NCBI GenBank assembly: GCA_965662745.1
Contig: CBFIJK010000001.1
Coordinates: 120,474 to 184,473, forward strand
Direction of reading: 5' to 3'
Length of the DNA stretch: 64,000 nucleotides
Source of the DNA: Anianibacter sp965662745
GTDB lineage: Bacteria > Pseudomonadota > Alphaproteobacteria > Rhodobacterales > Rhodobacteraceae
The translations under genes and the position numbers were made by a program. Positions within the stretch are counted from its first letter, which is position 1, and the number at the start of each line of letters is the position of its first letter. Shown piece by piece: positions 24,805 to 32,659 of this stretch. The notes under the pieces are model-generated. The model was not told the origin of the DNA and did no database searches. It worked only from the letters and a program-made list of their open reading frames with translations.

Positions 24805-25674
24805 TCAGCGATCCGAAATCCGCGCCCGCCACAAGGTGAACAGCCCCGCCGCCACGACGATCCCTGCCCCGATCGCCACATGCGCCTCAACGATCTCGCC
24901 AAAGACCAGAACGCCCAGCGCAGAGGCGAAGACGAGCTGCAGATAGGCAAACGGCTGAACCGAAGAGGCCTCGGCCACTTCATAACAGCGGATCAGGGTC
25001 CAGTGTCCCGCCGCGCCGGTGATGCACAGCGCGATCATCCAGCCCCAATCGGGCCGCGTCATCGGCTCCCAGAACCAGATGCCACCCATCGTCATGGCCA
25101 CGCAGCCTGTCGTTCCGGTCCAGAAGAACGAGGTCGCCGCCGTGTCCTTGCGGGCGACATAGCGTGTCAGAAGGCCGTAGAGCGCAAACATGAACGCAGC
25201 ACACAGCGGAACGATGGCCGCCGGGGCAAAGACCCCGAGGCCCGGCTGAAGGATCACCAGCACGCCGACGAAGCCGATCGCGATGGCCGCCCAGCGACGC
25301 GGGCCGACATGCTCTCCCAAGACCGGACCGGATAGCGCGGCGACCAGAAGCGGGTAGCAGGCAAAGACGGCATGCGCCTCGACCAGCCCCAACAGGACGA
25401 AGCCCGCGACCATCACGCAGATCTCGGCGGCCAGCAGCAGGCCGCGGAACGCTTGCACCAGAGGCTGGCGCGTGGCGGCTGCCTGCCGCACGCCGCCTGC
25501 CTTGCGGGATGCGATCGTGATGACGAACGCCGCGAAGAACCAGTAGCGGATCATCACCACCATGAAGACGTTGTATTCCGACGCCAGATGCCGTGAGATC
25601 GCGTCCTGCAGGGCGAAGATCAGCGCCGTGATGACCATCAAGAGGATGCCCAGCCGTGTATTCTGTTCAGTCAT
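24805..25674 (-). CDS. EamA-domain (DMT superfamily) transporter
   Basis: 289 residues from the ATG at 25674, about ten membrane spans arranged as two EamA repeats. LGILLMVITALIFALQDAISRHLASEYNV opens repeat 1, and AFMFALYGLLTRYVARKDTAATSFFWTG opens repeat 2. It resembles RhaT/YdcZ-like permeases that export metabolites; the substrate is unknown. The start overlaps the mnmD 3' end by 8 bases, so it is probably translated from the same transcript. Confidence 0.87.
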   Translation of the reverse strand: MTEQNTRLGILLMVITALIFALQDAISRHLASEYNVFMVVMIRYWFFAAFVITIASRKAGGVRQAAATRQPLVQAFRGLLLAAEICVMVAGFVLLGLVEAHAVFACYPLLVAALSGPVLGEHVGPRRWAAIAIGFVGVLVILQPGLGVFAPAAIVPLCAAFMFALYGLLTRYVARKDTAATSFFWTGTTGCVAMTMGGIWFWEPMTRPDWGWMIALCITGAAGHWTLIRCYEVAEASSVQPFAYLQLVFASALGVLVFGEIVEAHVAIGAGIVVAAGLFTLWRARISDR

Positions 25675-26347
25675 CGCCGCCCCGTAGCCTGCCCTTCGAC
25701 ATATGCCGCTTGCGCCCGTATCCCGGCGCGCGGGTGACGTCAAAGCCCGCCCCGCACAGCGCCCGGCGCACATATCCGGCGGCGGTGTAGGTGGCGAAGG
25801 TGCCACCCGGCGCGGTGTGTTCGGCGACGGCCTGCATCAGCTGCGCGTCCCACATTTCGGGGTTCTTCGCAGGCGAGAACCCGTCCAGGAACCACGCATC
25901 GGCGCGGCCCGCCCAGCGCGGCATGGTTTCGCGTGCATCGCCCTCGATCATCTCGAACCGCAGGTCTTCGGTCTCGACCACGCGCGCGCCATCTTCCAGC
26001 GCCTCCAGCAGATCGGACAGATCATCTTCCGCGCCGTCGAACATCTCCAGCGCGCGGCGCATCTCAGCCGCCTCCAAAGGAAACGCCTCGAAACTTGTGA
26101 AGCGCAGAGGACCGGTCACATCGCTGCCGCGCCACAGCTGCAAGGCGGCGACAAGGTTCAGACCCGTGCCAAAGCCAAGCTCTGCAATGTGAAAGCCCCG
26201 CGCAAAGCGTTCTGGCAGATCGTTGCCGTCCAGAAAGACATGCCGCGTCTCGGCAAGCCCGTCATTCAGCGAAAAATACGGATCGTCGAACCGGCGCGAG
26301 ATCGGGGTGCCATCCTGCCAGTCGAGGCCCGAGGACTGGTCAGCCAC
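25667..26347 (-). CDS. mnmD: tRNA 5-methylaminomethyl-2-thiouridine methyltransferase MnmD
   Basis: 226 residues from a GTG at 26347 preceded by AGGGGGAAG; a longer in-frame start would run into the divergent gene. RRFDDPYFSLNDGLAETRHVFLDGNDLPERF and ELGFGTGLNLVAALQLW (SAM motif) with DAWFLDGFSPAKNPEMW are diagnostic of the methyltransferase half of E. coli MnmC. It completes mnm5s2U at wobble uridine 34. The oxidoreductase half is not fused; a DAO-fold gene starts 50 bases away on the opposite strand. Confidence 0.92.
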   Translation of the reverse strand: MADQSSGLDWQDGTPISRRFDDPYFSLNDGLAETRHVFLDGNDLPERFARGFHIAELGFGTGLNLVAALQLWRGSDVTGPLRFTSFEAFPLEAAEMRRALEMFDGAEDDLSDLLEALEDGARVVETEDLRFEMIEGDARETMPRWAGRADAWFLDGFSPAKNPEMWDAQLMQAVAEHTAPGGTFATYTAAGYVRRALCGAGFDVTRAPGYGRKRHMSKGRLRGGDD

Positions 26348-26397
26348 GTTGCTTCCCCCTAAAGACCGTGGCGCGACACTGGTCCGGGAGATCGGCA

Positions 26398-27432
26398 ATG
26401 GCAAGGATCGACATCACGGTGCGGGGCGCGGGTATTTTCGGGCTCTCGATCGCTTGGGCCTGTCTGTCGCGGGGGACGAAGGTGCGGGTCATCGACCCCC
26501 ATGGCGTCGGGGCTGGATCCTCGGGCGGGATCGTCGGCGCGCTGGCCCCGCACACGCCGGAAAACTGGAACGAGAAAAAGCAGTTCCAGTTCGAAAGCCT
26601 GATTCTGGCAGAGGCGTTCTGGAAGGGTGTCGATACCCGCTCGGGGCTGTGTTCGGGCTATGCGCGCCTTGGGCGGGTGCAGCCCGTTCTGGACGAAAAG
26701 GGCCTCCAATTAGCCAGGATGCGGGCCGAGACTGCCAAGACGCTGTGGCAGGGCAAGGCAGACTGGACCGTTGTCCAAACCGGCGGCGCGTGGGAGCCGC
26801 CCTCGCCCACCGGCTACCTGATCCACGACACGCTGACGGCGCGGCTGCATCCTCGGCAAGCCTGCGACAGCCTCGCTGCCGCGGTCACGGCAGGCGGGGG
26901 CGAGATTTGTGAAACCGGCGCGGATGAAGGGGCTGTGATCTGGGCGACCGGCTGGCAGGGTCTACGCGATCTGTCAGAGGGTTTCGGCAGGCCTGTTGGC
27001 GCTGGTGTGAAGGGTCAGGCCGCGCTGTTCGATCTGGATCGTCGGGACATGCCGCAGCTTTTCGCGGATGGCGTCCATATCGTGCCCCATGCCGATGGCA
27101 CGACCGCGATCGGGTCAACGTCAGAGCGCGAGTTTACCACTCCGGACACGACCAACGAGGCTTTGGAAACGGTCATCGAAACGGCCCGCCTGCATTGCCC
27201 GAACCTTGTGAACGCGAAGGTCCTGCACCGCTGGGCCGGTGTGCGCCCCCGCGCCAAAAGCCGCGCGCCGATGCTTGGGGCATGGCCAGATCGTCCGGGT
27301 CATTTCATCGCGAATGGCGGATTCAAGATCGGCTTTGGCATGGCGCCGAAGGTGGCAGAGGTCATGGCCGATCTGGTGCTGGAGGGCAGCGATGCCATTC
27401 CAGAGGGGTTCAGGGTCGAAGCGAACCTTTAG
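26398..27432 (+). CDS. FAD-dependent oxidoreductase, possible stand-alone MnmC oxidase domain
   Basis: 344 residues from the ATG at 26398. The DAO-family FAD motif is ITVRGAGIFGLSIAWACLSRG; SSGGIVGALAPHTPENW and the C-terminal HRWAGVRPRAKSRAPMLGAW are conserved-looking. The overall order (GALAP, a GAWEPP segment, GVR-R near the end) parallels the C-terminal domain of E. coli MnmC, which removes the carboxymethyl group of cmnm5U. Its divergent pairing with mnmD supports that assignment; a DadA-like amino-acid oxidase remains possible. Confidence 0.7.
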   Translation: MARIDITVRGAGIFGLSIAWACLSRGTKVRVIDPHGVGAGSSGGIVGALAPHTPENWNEKKQFQFESLILAEAFWKGVDTRSGLCSGYARLGRVQPVLDEKGLQLARMRAETAKTLWQGKADWTVVQTGGAWEPPSPTGYLIHDTLTARLHPRQACDSLAAAVTAGGGEICETGADEGAVIWATGWQGLRDLSEGFGRPVGAGVKGQAALFDLDRRDMPQLFADGVHIVPHADGTTAIGSTSEREFTTPDTTNEALETVIETARLHCPNLVNAKVLHRWAGVRPRAKSRAPMLGAWPDRPGHFIANGGFKIGFGMAPKVAEVMADLVLEGSDAIPEGFRVEANL

Positions 27433-27443
27433 GGAACCGGCCG

Positions 27444-27896
27444 CTACCCTTTGAACGGCGCCATCCCGGCGCGTGCCAGTTCATCCGCGCGTTCGTTCTC
27501 GGCATGGCCGGCATGGCCCTTGATCCAGCGCCATTCCACCGAATGCCGGGCCTGCGCGGCGTCGAGTTGCTGCCACAGCTCGACGTTCTTCACGGGCTTT
27601 TTTGTCGATGTCTTCCAGCCGTTCCGCTTCCAGCCATGAATCCACTCTGTCACGCCGTTCTTCACATAAGCGCTGTCGGTGACGACCACGATATCAGACG
27701 GGCGCGACAGCGATTCCAGCGCCTGGATCGCGGCCATCAGTTCCATCCGGTTGTTGGTGGTGTCGGGCTCTCCGCCACTCAACTCGCGCTCTTTTAGAAC
27801 GGCATCCCCTTCGCGCGCGATCAGCAGGACGCCCCAGCCGCCGGGGCCGGGATTGCCGGAACAGGCGCCGTCGGTATAGGCGAACAGCTCTGCCAT
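27444..27896 (-). CDS. rnhA: Ribonuclease HI
   Basis: 150 residues, from an ATG at 27896 that shares one base with the upstream stop (TGATG). The four catalytic carboxylates are in FAYTDGACSGNPGPGGWG, TNNRMELMAAI, VVTDSAYVKNGV and GHAGHAENERADELA. It degrades RNA in RNA-DNA hybrids. It is convergent with the FAD oxidoreductase with 11 bases between the stops. Confidence 0.96.
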   Translation of the reverse strand: MAELFAYTDGACSGNPGPGGWGVLLIAREGDAVLKERELSGGEPDTTNNRMELMAAIQALESLSRPSDIVVVTDSAYVKNGVTEWIHGWKRNGWKTSTKKPVKNVELWQQLDAAQARHSVEWRWIKGHAGHAENERADELARAGMAPFKG

Positions 27897-28351
27897 CAGA
27901 TCAGCACCGTAGCGATGCAGAGGACGACAACCGCCGTCAGCCCGGTGCGCAGCGCCATCCACCACGGCGGGGCGAGCCCCCAGCGCCAGAACTGCCAGTC
28001 GAGCGCCAACAGGCCGATATAGCCCGCGATCAGGATCACGGCGGCAAATTGCGCACCGCCACCGACGAAGAAAAACGCCCAGAGCGCGGGAAGGACGCTG
28101 AATCCATACCCCAGTGCCGCCTGCGTGCCCGTGGCCTTGGTCGCAAAGCCCCACAACACGCCCGACATGAACGCCAGGATGATGGTGCCGTAATTGAGCA
28201 GGACAAACGGCCCGATGAAGCGCGCGCCAAATGTGCGCAACCCGAATTGGGCCGCCTCTGGCGACCAAAGGGTCAGCACGCCCCAGAGAAAGGGAATCAG
28301 GCCCGCGCCGCCGAGAAGAAGCGCGCTCTTGGGGATGGGGTGTCCGAACAT
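27896..28351 (-). CDS. DUF3429 membrane protein
   Basis: 151 residues with five hydrophobic segments spread over the whole length. IPKSALLLGGAGLIPFLWG, LLNYGTIILAFMSGVLWGFA and YGFSVLPALWAFFF match the DUF3429 family of small integral membrane proteins common in alphaproteobacteria and of unknown function. It is directly upstream of rnhA with a one-base overlap, so the pair is translationally coupled. Confidence 0.8.
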   Translation of the reverse strand: MFGHPIPKSALLLGGAGLIPFLWGVLTLWSPEAAQFGLRTFGARFIGPFVLLNYGTIILAFMSGVLWGFATKATGTQAALGYGFSVLPALWAFFFVGGGAQFAAVILIAGYIGLLALDWQFWRWGLAPPWWMALRTGLTAVVVLCIATVLI

Positions 28352-28406
28352 GGGGGCTGTTTAGCGTCTCGGGCGGCGGATGGAAGGGGTCGCGTGGCCC
28401 TCGGCG

Positions 28407-28667
28407 CTAGGACTTTTCGTCGTCCTCACCGTCTTCGCGGCTGACTTCGGTGTCGTTGTAGTTGTTGGGATCATACTCTTCGAGGTCGTAGCTGTCTTCG
28501 CCCTCGGCGATCCCGGTCACATGGGTCGTGCCGGTCTCTTCGTCGTACACCAGCCCATAGTTCGCACGCCCATCGGACTTGAAGCGCCGGAATTCGTGGA
28601 TCCCGGCATAGAGGAAGACGAAAGTGATGGGCACGAGGATGATCGCGGCAATGATCTGGGCTTCCAT
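28407..28667 (-). CDS. Small membrane-anchored protein with acidic tail
   Basis: 86 residues from the ATG at 28667, which has AAAGGAG 8 bases upstream. One N-terminal membrane segment (about 4-22, AQIIAAIILVPITFVFLYAG) is followed by a short basic patch (HEFRRFKSDGR) and a strongly acidic disordered C-terminus rich in Asp, Glu, Asn and Tyr. I recognise no family. It is 55 bases upstream of the DUF3429 gene on the same strand and could be the first gene of that unit. Confidence 0.65.
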   Translation of the reverse strand: MEAQIIAAIILVPITFVFLYAGIHEFRRFKSDGRANYGLVYDEETGTTHVTGIAEGEDSYDLEEYDPNNYNDTEVSREDGEDDEKS

Positions 28668-28850
28668 AGGAACGCTCCTTTCGACTGCGCGTCGAGTTTG
28701 GTGGGTGCGGTTCGGGCGCCATTCGCGCGGAGTGGCAGGGCCCGGACGCAGTTGCACCCGCCACAACAGACGCACTTATCATATGCGATCTCCGCCCCAT
28801 TGAACGGGATCAACGCATGAACCGCCGGTCAAGGTCCCAGCCGCGTCAGA

Positions 28851-29813
28851 TCAGGCCGTTTCCCGAAGCACTCGCGGCACCTTGAACTCGACATTTTCTT
28901 CCGCCGTCACGACCGGCTCGACCGTCACGTCAAAGCGGGCGCGGAAGGCGTCTACGACCTCGTTCACCAGCACTTCGGGGGCCGATGCGCCCGCCGTGAT
29001 TCCGATGGTGCGGATGCCGTCCAGCGCGCGCCAGTCGATATCTGCGGCGCGCTGGACAAGCTGTGCGTAGTTGCACCCCGCCGCTGCACCGACCTCGACG
29101 AGGCGTTTGGAATTGGATGAATTCGGCGCGCCGATCACCAGCATCGCGTCGCAGGCGGGCGCCATTTCCTTGACTGCTGCCTGCCGGTTGGTCGTGGCGT
29201 AGCAGATGTCTTCCTTGTGCGGCCCGACGATCGCTGGAAAGCGTGCCTTGAGAGCTGCGACGATTTCGGCAGTGTCATCGACCGAAAGGGTGGTCTGCGT
29301 GATGAAAGCCAGCGCATCGGGGTCGCGCACGGTGATCCCCGCCACGTCCTCGGCGGTCTCGACAAGGATCACCTCGCCCTCTGGCAACTGGCCCATGGTG
29401 CCGAGCGTCTCGGGGTGGCCCGCATGGCCGATCATCACCATCTGGCGGCCCTGTTCGTGGTGGCGTTCCGCCTCGATATGGACCTTGCTGACCAGTGGGC
29501 AGGTGGCATCGACATAGACCATTTCGCGCTTGGCGGCCTCTGCCGGGACGGCCTTGGGCACGCCATGGGCGGAAAAGATTACGGGCCGGTCATCGGGGCA
29601 GTCATCGAGTTCCTCGACAAAGACCGCGCCCTGATCCTTCAGGCTATCCACCACGAATTTGTTATGCACGATTTCATGGCGCACATAGACGGGGGCACCC
29701 CATTTCTGCAGGGCCATCTCGACGATCTTGATCGCGCGGTCGACCCCGGCGCAAAAGCCGCGCGGGGCTGCAAGGTAAAGCGTGAGGGGCGGATTGGCTT
29801 TGGTCTGGGTCAT
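28851..29813 (-). CDS. ispH: 4-hydroxy-3-methylbut-2-enyl diphosphate reductase
   Basis: 320 residues. The three iron-sulfur cysteines are in PRGFCAGVDRAI, VDATCPLVSKVH and APACDAMLVIGAPNSSNSKR; catalytic TQTTLSVDDT is present. It is the last enzyme of the MEP isoprenoid pathway, making IPP and DMAPP. It stands alone, divergent from the cytochrome c gene across about 147 bases. Confidence 0.96.
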   Translation of the reverse strand: MTQTKANPPLTLYLAAPRGFCAGVDRAIKIVEMALQKWGAPVYVRHEIVHNKFVVDSLKDQGAVFVEELDDCPDDRPVIFSAHGVPKAVPAEAAKREMVYVDATCPLVSKVHIEAERHHEQGRQMVMIGHAGHPETLGTMGQLPEGEVILVETAEDVAGITVRDPDALAFITQTTLSVDDTAEIVAALKARFPAIVGPHKEDICYATTNRQAAVKEMAPACDAMLVIGAPNSSNSKRLVEVGAAAGCNYAQLVQRAADIDWRALDGIRTIGITAGASAPEVLVNEVVDAFRARFDVTVEPVVTAEENVEFKVPRVLRETA

Positions 29814-29960
29814 GAAACTAGCCTTAACGCGGCAGGAATTACGCGTCCATCAGCTATGACCTGTTTTGCGCTGCGTCGAGATCCTTCACGGGGGCGTGTT
29901 TGGCTTGGACTTGCGAGGCAGATGGTTGCGGCGCACGTTGGTCGCAAAGGGAGAACTGAT

Positions 29961-30386
29961 TTGATCCGAATCGTTGCTTTGCTTCTTGTCACGGCCCTAC
30001 CCGCGAACGCCCAAGGGTTCCTTCCCTATGAGGACGCCGAGGCCTTAAAGACCGGCGAGGCGATTTATGCCGAAGCCTGCGCTGCTTGCCATGGGGCCGC
30101 GCTCGAGGGGGAAGCCGACTGGCGCGCGCGCGGCGCGGACGGGCTGATGCCCGCACCGCCCCATGACGAGACGGGTCACACCTGGCACCATCCCGATGCG
30201 CAGCTTTTCATGATCACGAAATACGGCTCTTCTGCGGTCGTCGGTGGCGGCTATGAAAGCAACATGATCGGCTTCGAGGACCAATTGAGCGATGACGAAA
30301 TCCTTGCGGTGCTGGCCTATATCAAAAGCAAATGGCCGGAACGCGTGATCGAGATGCACAACCAGATCAACGCGCAGGCGAATTAG
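29961..30386 (+). CDS. Secreted monohaem cytochrome c
   Basis: 141 residues from a TTG at 29961 preceded by AAGGGAG; this start gives a compact signal peptide (IRIVALLLVTALPANA), whereas an upstream ATG would add a hydrophilic leader. The haem-binding site is CAACH at 40-44, and a likely Met ligand lies in GGYESNMIGFEDQLSD. Fold and spacing fit class I c-type cytochromes (Cytochrome_CBB3 type). The physiological partner is unknown. The stop overlaps the convergent YqaA-like gene by 4 bases. Confidence 0.85.
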   Translation: MIRIVALLLVTALPANAQGFLPYEDAEALKTGEAIYAEACAACHGAALEGEADWRARGADGLMPAPPHDETGHTWHHPDAQLFMITKYGSSAVVGGGYESNMIGFEDQLSDDEILAVLAYIKSKWPERVIEMHNQINAQAN

Positions 30387-30820
30387 CCAAGAACACCGGC
30401 GGTCGCGAGTACCAGAATGGCATATCGGCCCGTCTTCGCGACCGTGACGAGCGCAAGGAACACCCACACGTTCGTACGCATGAGCCCGGCGACCACGGTG
30501 AAGCCGTCGCCGAAGGGCGCCCAGCTAAGCAGCAGCGTCCATACGCCCCAGCGGGCGTACCAATCCTTGGCGCGTTCAAGCTGCGATGGGCTGACGGGAA
30601 ACCAGCGGCTGCCCTGAAACCGTTCGATTCCCGCGCCCATGACGTAGTTGACGCAGGATCCAAGGATGTTGCCGATGCTTGCAACAAGAACGATCAGCCA
30701 GACGGGGATTGTGCCTGCAACCTGAACGGCGACGAAGACGATCTCGGACTGGAACGGCAGGATCGTCGCGGCGCCGAAGGCTGCGGCGAAGAGGCCAAGA
30801 AGGGAAAGAACGCTGTTCAT
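30383..30820 (-). CDS. YqaA family (SNARE-associated/VTT domain) membrane protein
   Basis: 145 residues, about four membrane segments. AATILPFQSEIVFVAVQVAG, ASIGNILGSCVNYVMG and LLSWAPFGDGFTVVAGLMR match the YqaA branch of the DedA/VTT family; these proteins are implicated in membrane lipid scrambling or homeostasis, but YqaA itself is uncharacterised. It is 30 bases downstream of the NYN-domain gene on the same strand. Confidence 0.85.
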   Translation of the reverse strand: MNSVLSLLGLFAAAFGAATILPFQSEIVFVAVQVAGTIPVWLIVLVASIGNILGSCVNYVMGAGIERFQGSRWFPVSPSQLERAKDWYARWGVWTLLLSWAPFGDGFTVVAGLMRTNVWVFLALVTVAKTGRYAILVLATAGVLG

Positions 30821-30850
30821 GCCCCTGACCTAGCGCAGGGGCGGATGGGA

Positions 30851-31435
30851 TCACTGGTCGCTGGTTTCGTAGTCCGTATCCTGACGCTCGCGCCCCTCGC
30901 GCGGTTCACGCGGCGGGCGGCCGATGACGTCCTTCAGCTCGTCCAGTTCGATAAAATTATCGGCCTGGCGGCGCAGATCATCCGAGATCATCGGCGGCTG
31001 CGAACGAATGGTCGACACGACCGACACGCGCACGCCCTGCCGTTGCAGCGATTCCAGGAGCGGTTTGAAATCGCCATCGCCCGAGAACAGCACGATATGG
31101 TCGATGCGGGGCGCAAGTTCCATCGCGTCGACGGCCAGTTCAATATCCATATTGCCCTTGATCTTCCGACGGCCCTGGCTGTCTGTGTATTCCTTGGCCG
31201 GTTTCGTCACCATGGAATAGCCGTTGTAATGCAGCCAATCGACAAGCGGGCGGATCGGGGAATAATCGTCGTTTTCCAGCAGCGCGGTATAATAAAATGC
31301 GCGCAAGAGGCGGCCCCTGCGCATGAATTCCTGGCGCAAGAGCTTATAGTCGATGTCAAAACCAAGAGCTTTTGCAGCAGCGTAGAGGTTTGAGCCATCT
31401 ATAAAAAGGGCGAGGCGTTCGTCTCGATAAAACAT
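30851..31435 (-). CDS. NYN-domain (LabA/DUF88) protein
   Basis: 194 residues. The PIN-like NYN core shows LALFIDGSNLYAAAKALG at the N-terminus, KGNMDIELAVDAMELA and DHIVLFSGDGDFKPLLESLQRQG with the conserved acidic residues, giving a predicted RNase fold. The C-terminus is charged (REPREGRERQD). It shares a 160-base divergent control region with folK. The target RNA is unknown. Confidence 0.88.
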   Translation of the reverse strand: MFYRDERLALFIDGSNLYAAAKALGFDIDYKLLRQEFMRRGRLLRAFYYTALLENDDYSPIRPLVDWLHYNGYSMVTKPAKEYTDSQGRRKIKGNMDIELAVDAMELAPRIDHIVLFSGDGDFKPLLESLQRQGVRVSVVSTIRSQPPMISDDLRRQADNFIELDELKDVIGRPPREPREGRERQDTDYETSDQ

Positions 31436-31595
31436 CGGGGCTTCCTTTGAAATTCAGGAACGTTCAATAAACGGTCGCAAGGGGGGCGATACCTTATCAA
31501 CGTGTGCGGGGGGATGAAGGTTGCATCACCAAACGGGCAACTCGGGCGCTTTCGGATATGTCCGGCGCAAAGGAAACGCTGACGTGGCGTCATAA

Positions 31596-32159
31596 ATGGA
31601 TCACAATTGCTTTCTCGTCGCGCTTGGCGGAAATCAGCCGTCGGTGGCCGGGGCGCCGCTTGAAACCCTTCAGGCAGCGCTTGCCGGGATGGCCGGGGCG
31701 GGACTGACCCTGCGCGCCGTCAGCCGCTTCTATGAAACGCCGTGTTTCCCGGTCGGGGCGGGCCCCGATTATGTGAACGGGGCCGTCTGTGTGTCGGCGA
31801 AGGGGTCTGCGGACGACGTTCTGAAACTCTTGCACCGGATCGAAGCGTCCTTCGGCCGGGACCGGGTGTCGCGCTGGGCGTCTCGGCCGCTCGACCTTGA
31901 TCTTCTCGCCTCAGGCGATGCGATCTTGCCGGACCGTGCCACCTATGACACCTGGCGGTCGCTGCCCGCCGAAGAGCAGACCCAGCGCGCGCCGGAGGAG
32001 CTGATCCTGCCGCATCCGCGCCTGCAGGACCGGGGATTCGTTCTGCGCCCGCTCTGCGACATCGCGCCGGACTGGCGCCACCCTGTCAGCGGCAAGACGG
32101 TGCGCGAGATGCTGGACGCCCTGCCTGACGCCGATCTGGACGGGATCCGGCCTCTTTGA
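31596..32159 (+). CDS. folK: 2-amino-4-hydroxy-6-hydroxymethyldihydropteridine pyrophosphokinase
   Basis: 187 residues. LVALGGNQPSVAG, VSRFYETPCFPVGAGPDYVNGAV and RWASRPLDLDLLASGD are the HPPK signature; LPHPRLQDRGFVLRPLCDIAPDW is the C-terminal substrate segment. It transfers pyrophosphate to the pterin in folate synthesis. It is the first of the plus-strand genes that lead into rpoZ-rsh. Confidence 0.93.
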   Translation: MDHNCFLVALGGNQPSVAGAPLETLQAALAGMAGAGLTLRAVSRFYETPCFPVGAGPDYVNGAVCVSAKGSADDVLKLLHRIEASFGRDRVSRWASRPLDLDLLASGDAILPDRATYDTWRSLPAEEQTQRAPEELILPHPRLQDRGFVLRPLCDIAPDWRHPVSGKTVREMLDALPDADLDGIRPL

Positions 32160-32251
32160 CGGCGTGGAACTTGGACTTTCGGCTTGTCAATATTACATCT
32201 ACGCCTTAGAAGACGATTTCGAATTTCCCCCGATCAAGGATTGAGGCACCC

Positions 32252-32626
32252 ATGGCCCGCGTGACGGTTGAAGATTGCGTTGATAAAGTTCCGAACCGGT
32301 TCGACCTGGTTCTTCTTGCCGCCCACCGGGCGCGCGAGATCACGGCAGGCTCTCCCCTGACCATCGACCGGGACAACGACAAGAACCCTGTCGTCAGCCT
32401 GCGCGAGATCGCTGAAGAGACCCAATCAGCCGAGGAACTGCGCGAGCGCATGATCGAGTCGAACCAGACCCAGATCGAGGTCGACGAGCCCGAAGAAGAT
32501 TCCATGGCCCTTCTCATGGGCGGCGGCGGCGGTTCGCATCAAGAGCGTGCCGACAAGCCCGAGGACGACGATATGTCCGAGGAAAAGCTGCTGCGCGCCC
32601 TGATGGAAGCGCAGGAACAGAAGTAG
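32252..32626 (+). CDS. rpoZ: RNA polymerase omega subunit
   Basis: 124 residues. MARVTVEDCVDKVPNRFDLVLLAAHRAREI and ALREIAEE-like VVSLREIAEET are standard. The C-terminal half is an acidic, glycine-containing extension (MGGGGGSHQ, EDDDMSEEKLLRALMEA), typical of alphaproteobacterial omega. Located directly before rsh as usual; in E. coli omega is needed for ppGpp action on RNA polymerase. Confidence 0.96.
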   Translation: MARVTVEDCVDKVPNRFDLVLLAAHRAREITAGSPLTIDRDNDKNPVVSLREIAEETQSAEELRERMIESNQTQIEVDEPEEDSMALLMGGGGGSHQERADKPEDDDMSEEKLLRALMEAQEQK

Positions 32627-32659
32627 GCTGCGCTACAGCGCAAGCATGGTGCGGACCGG

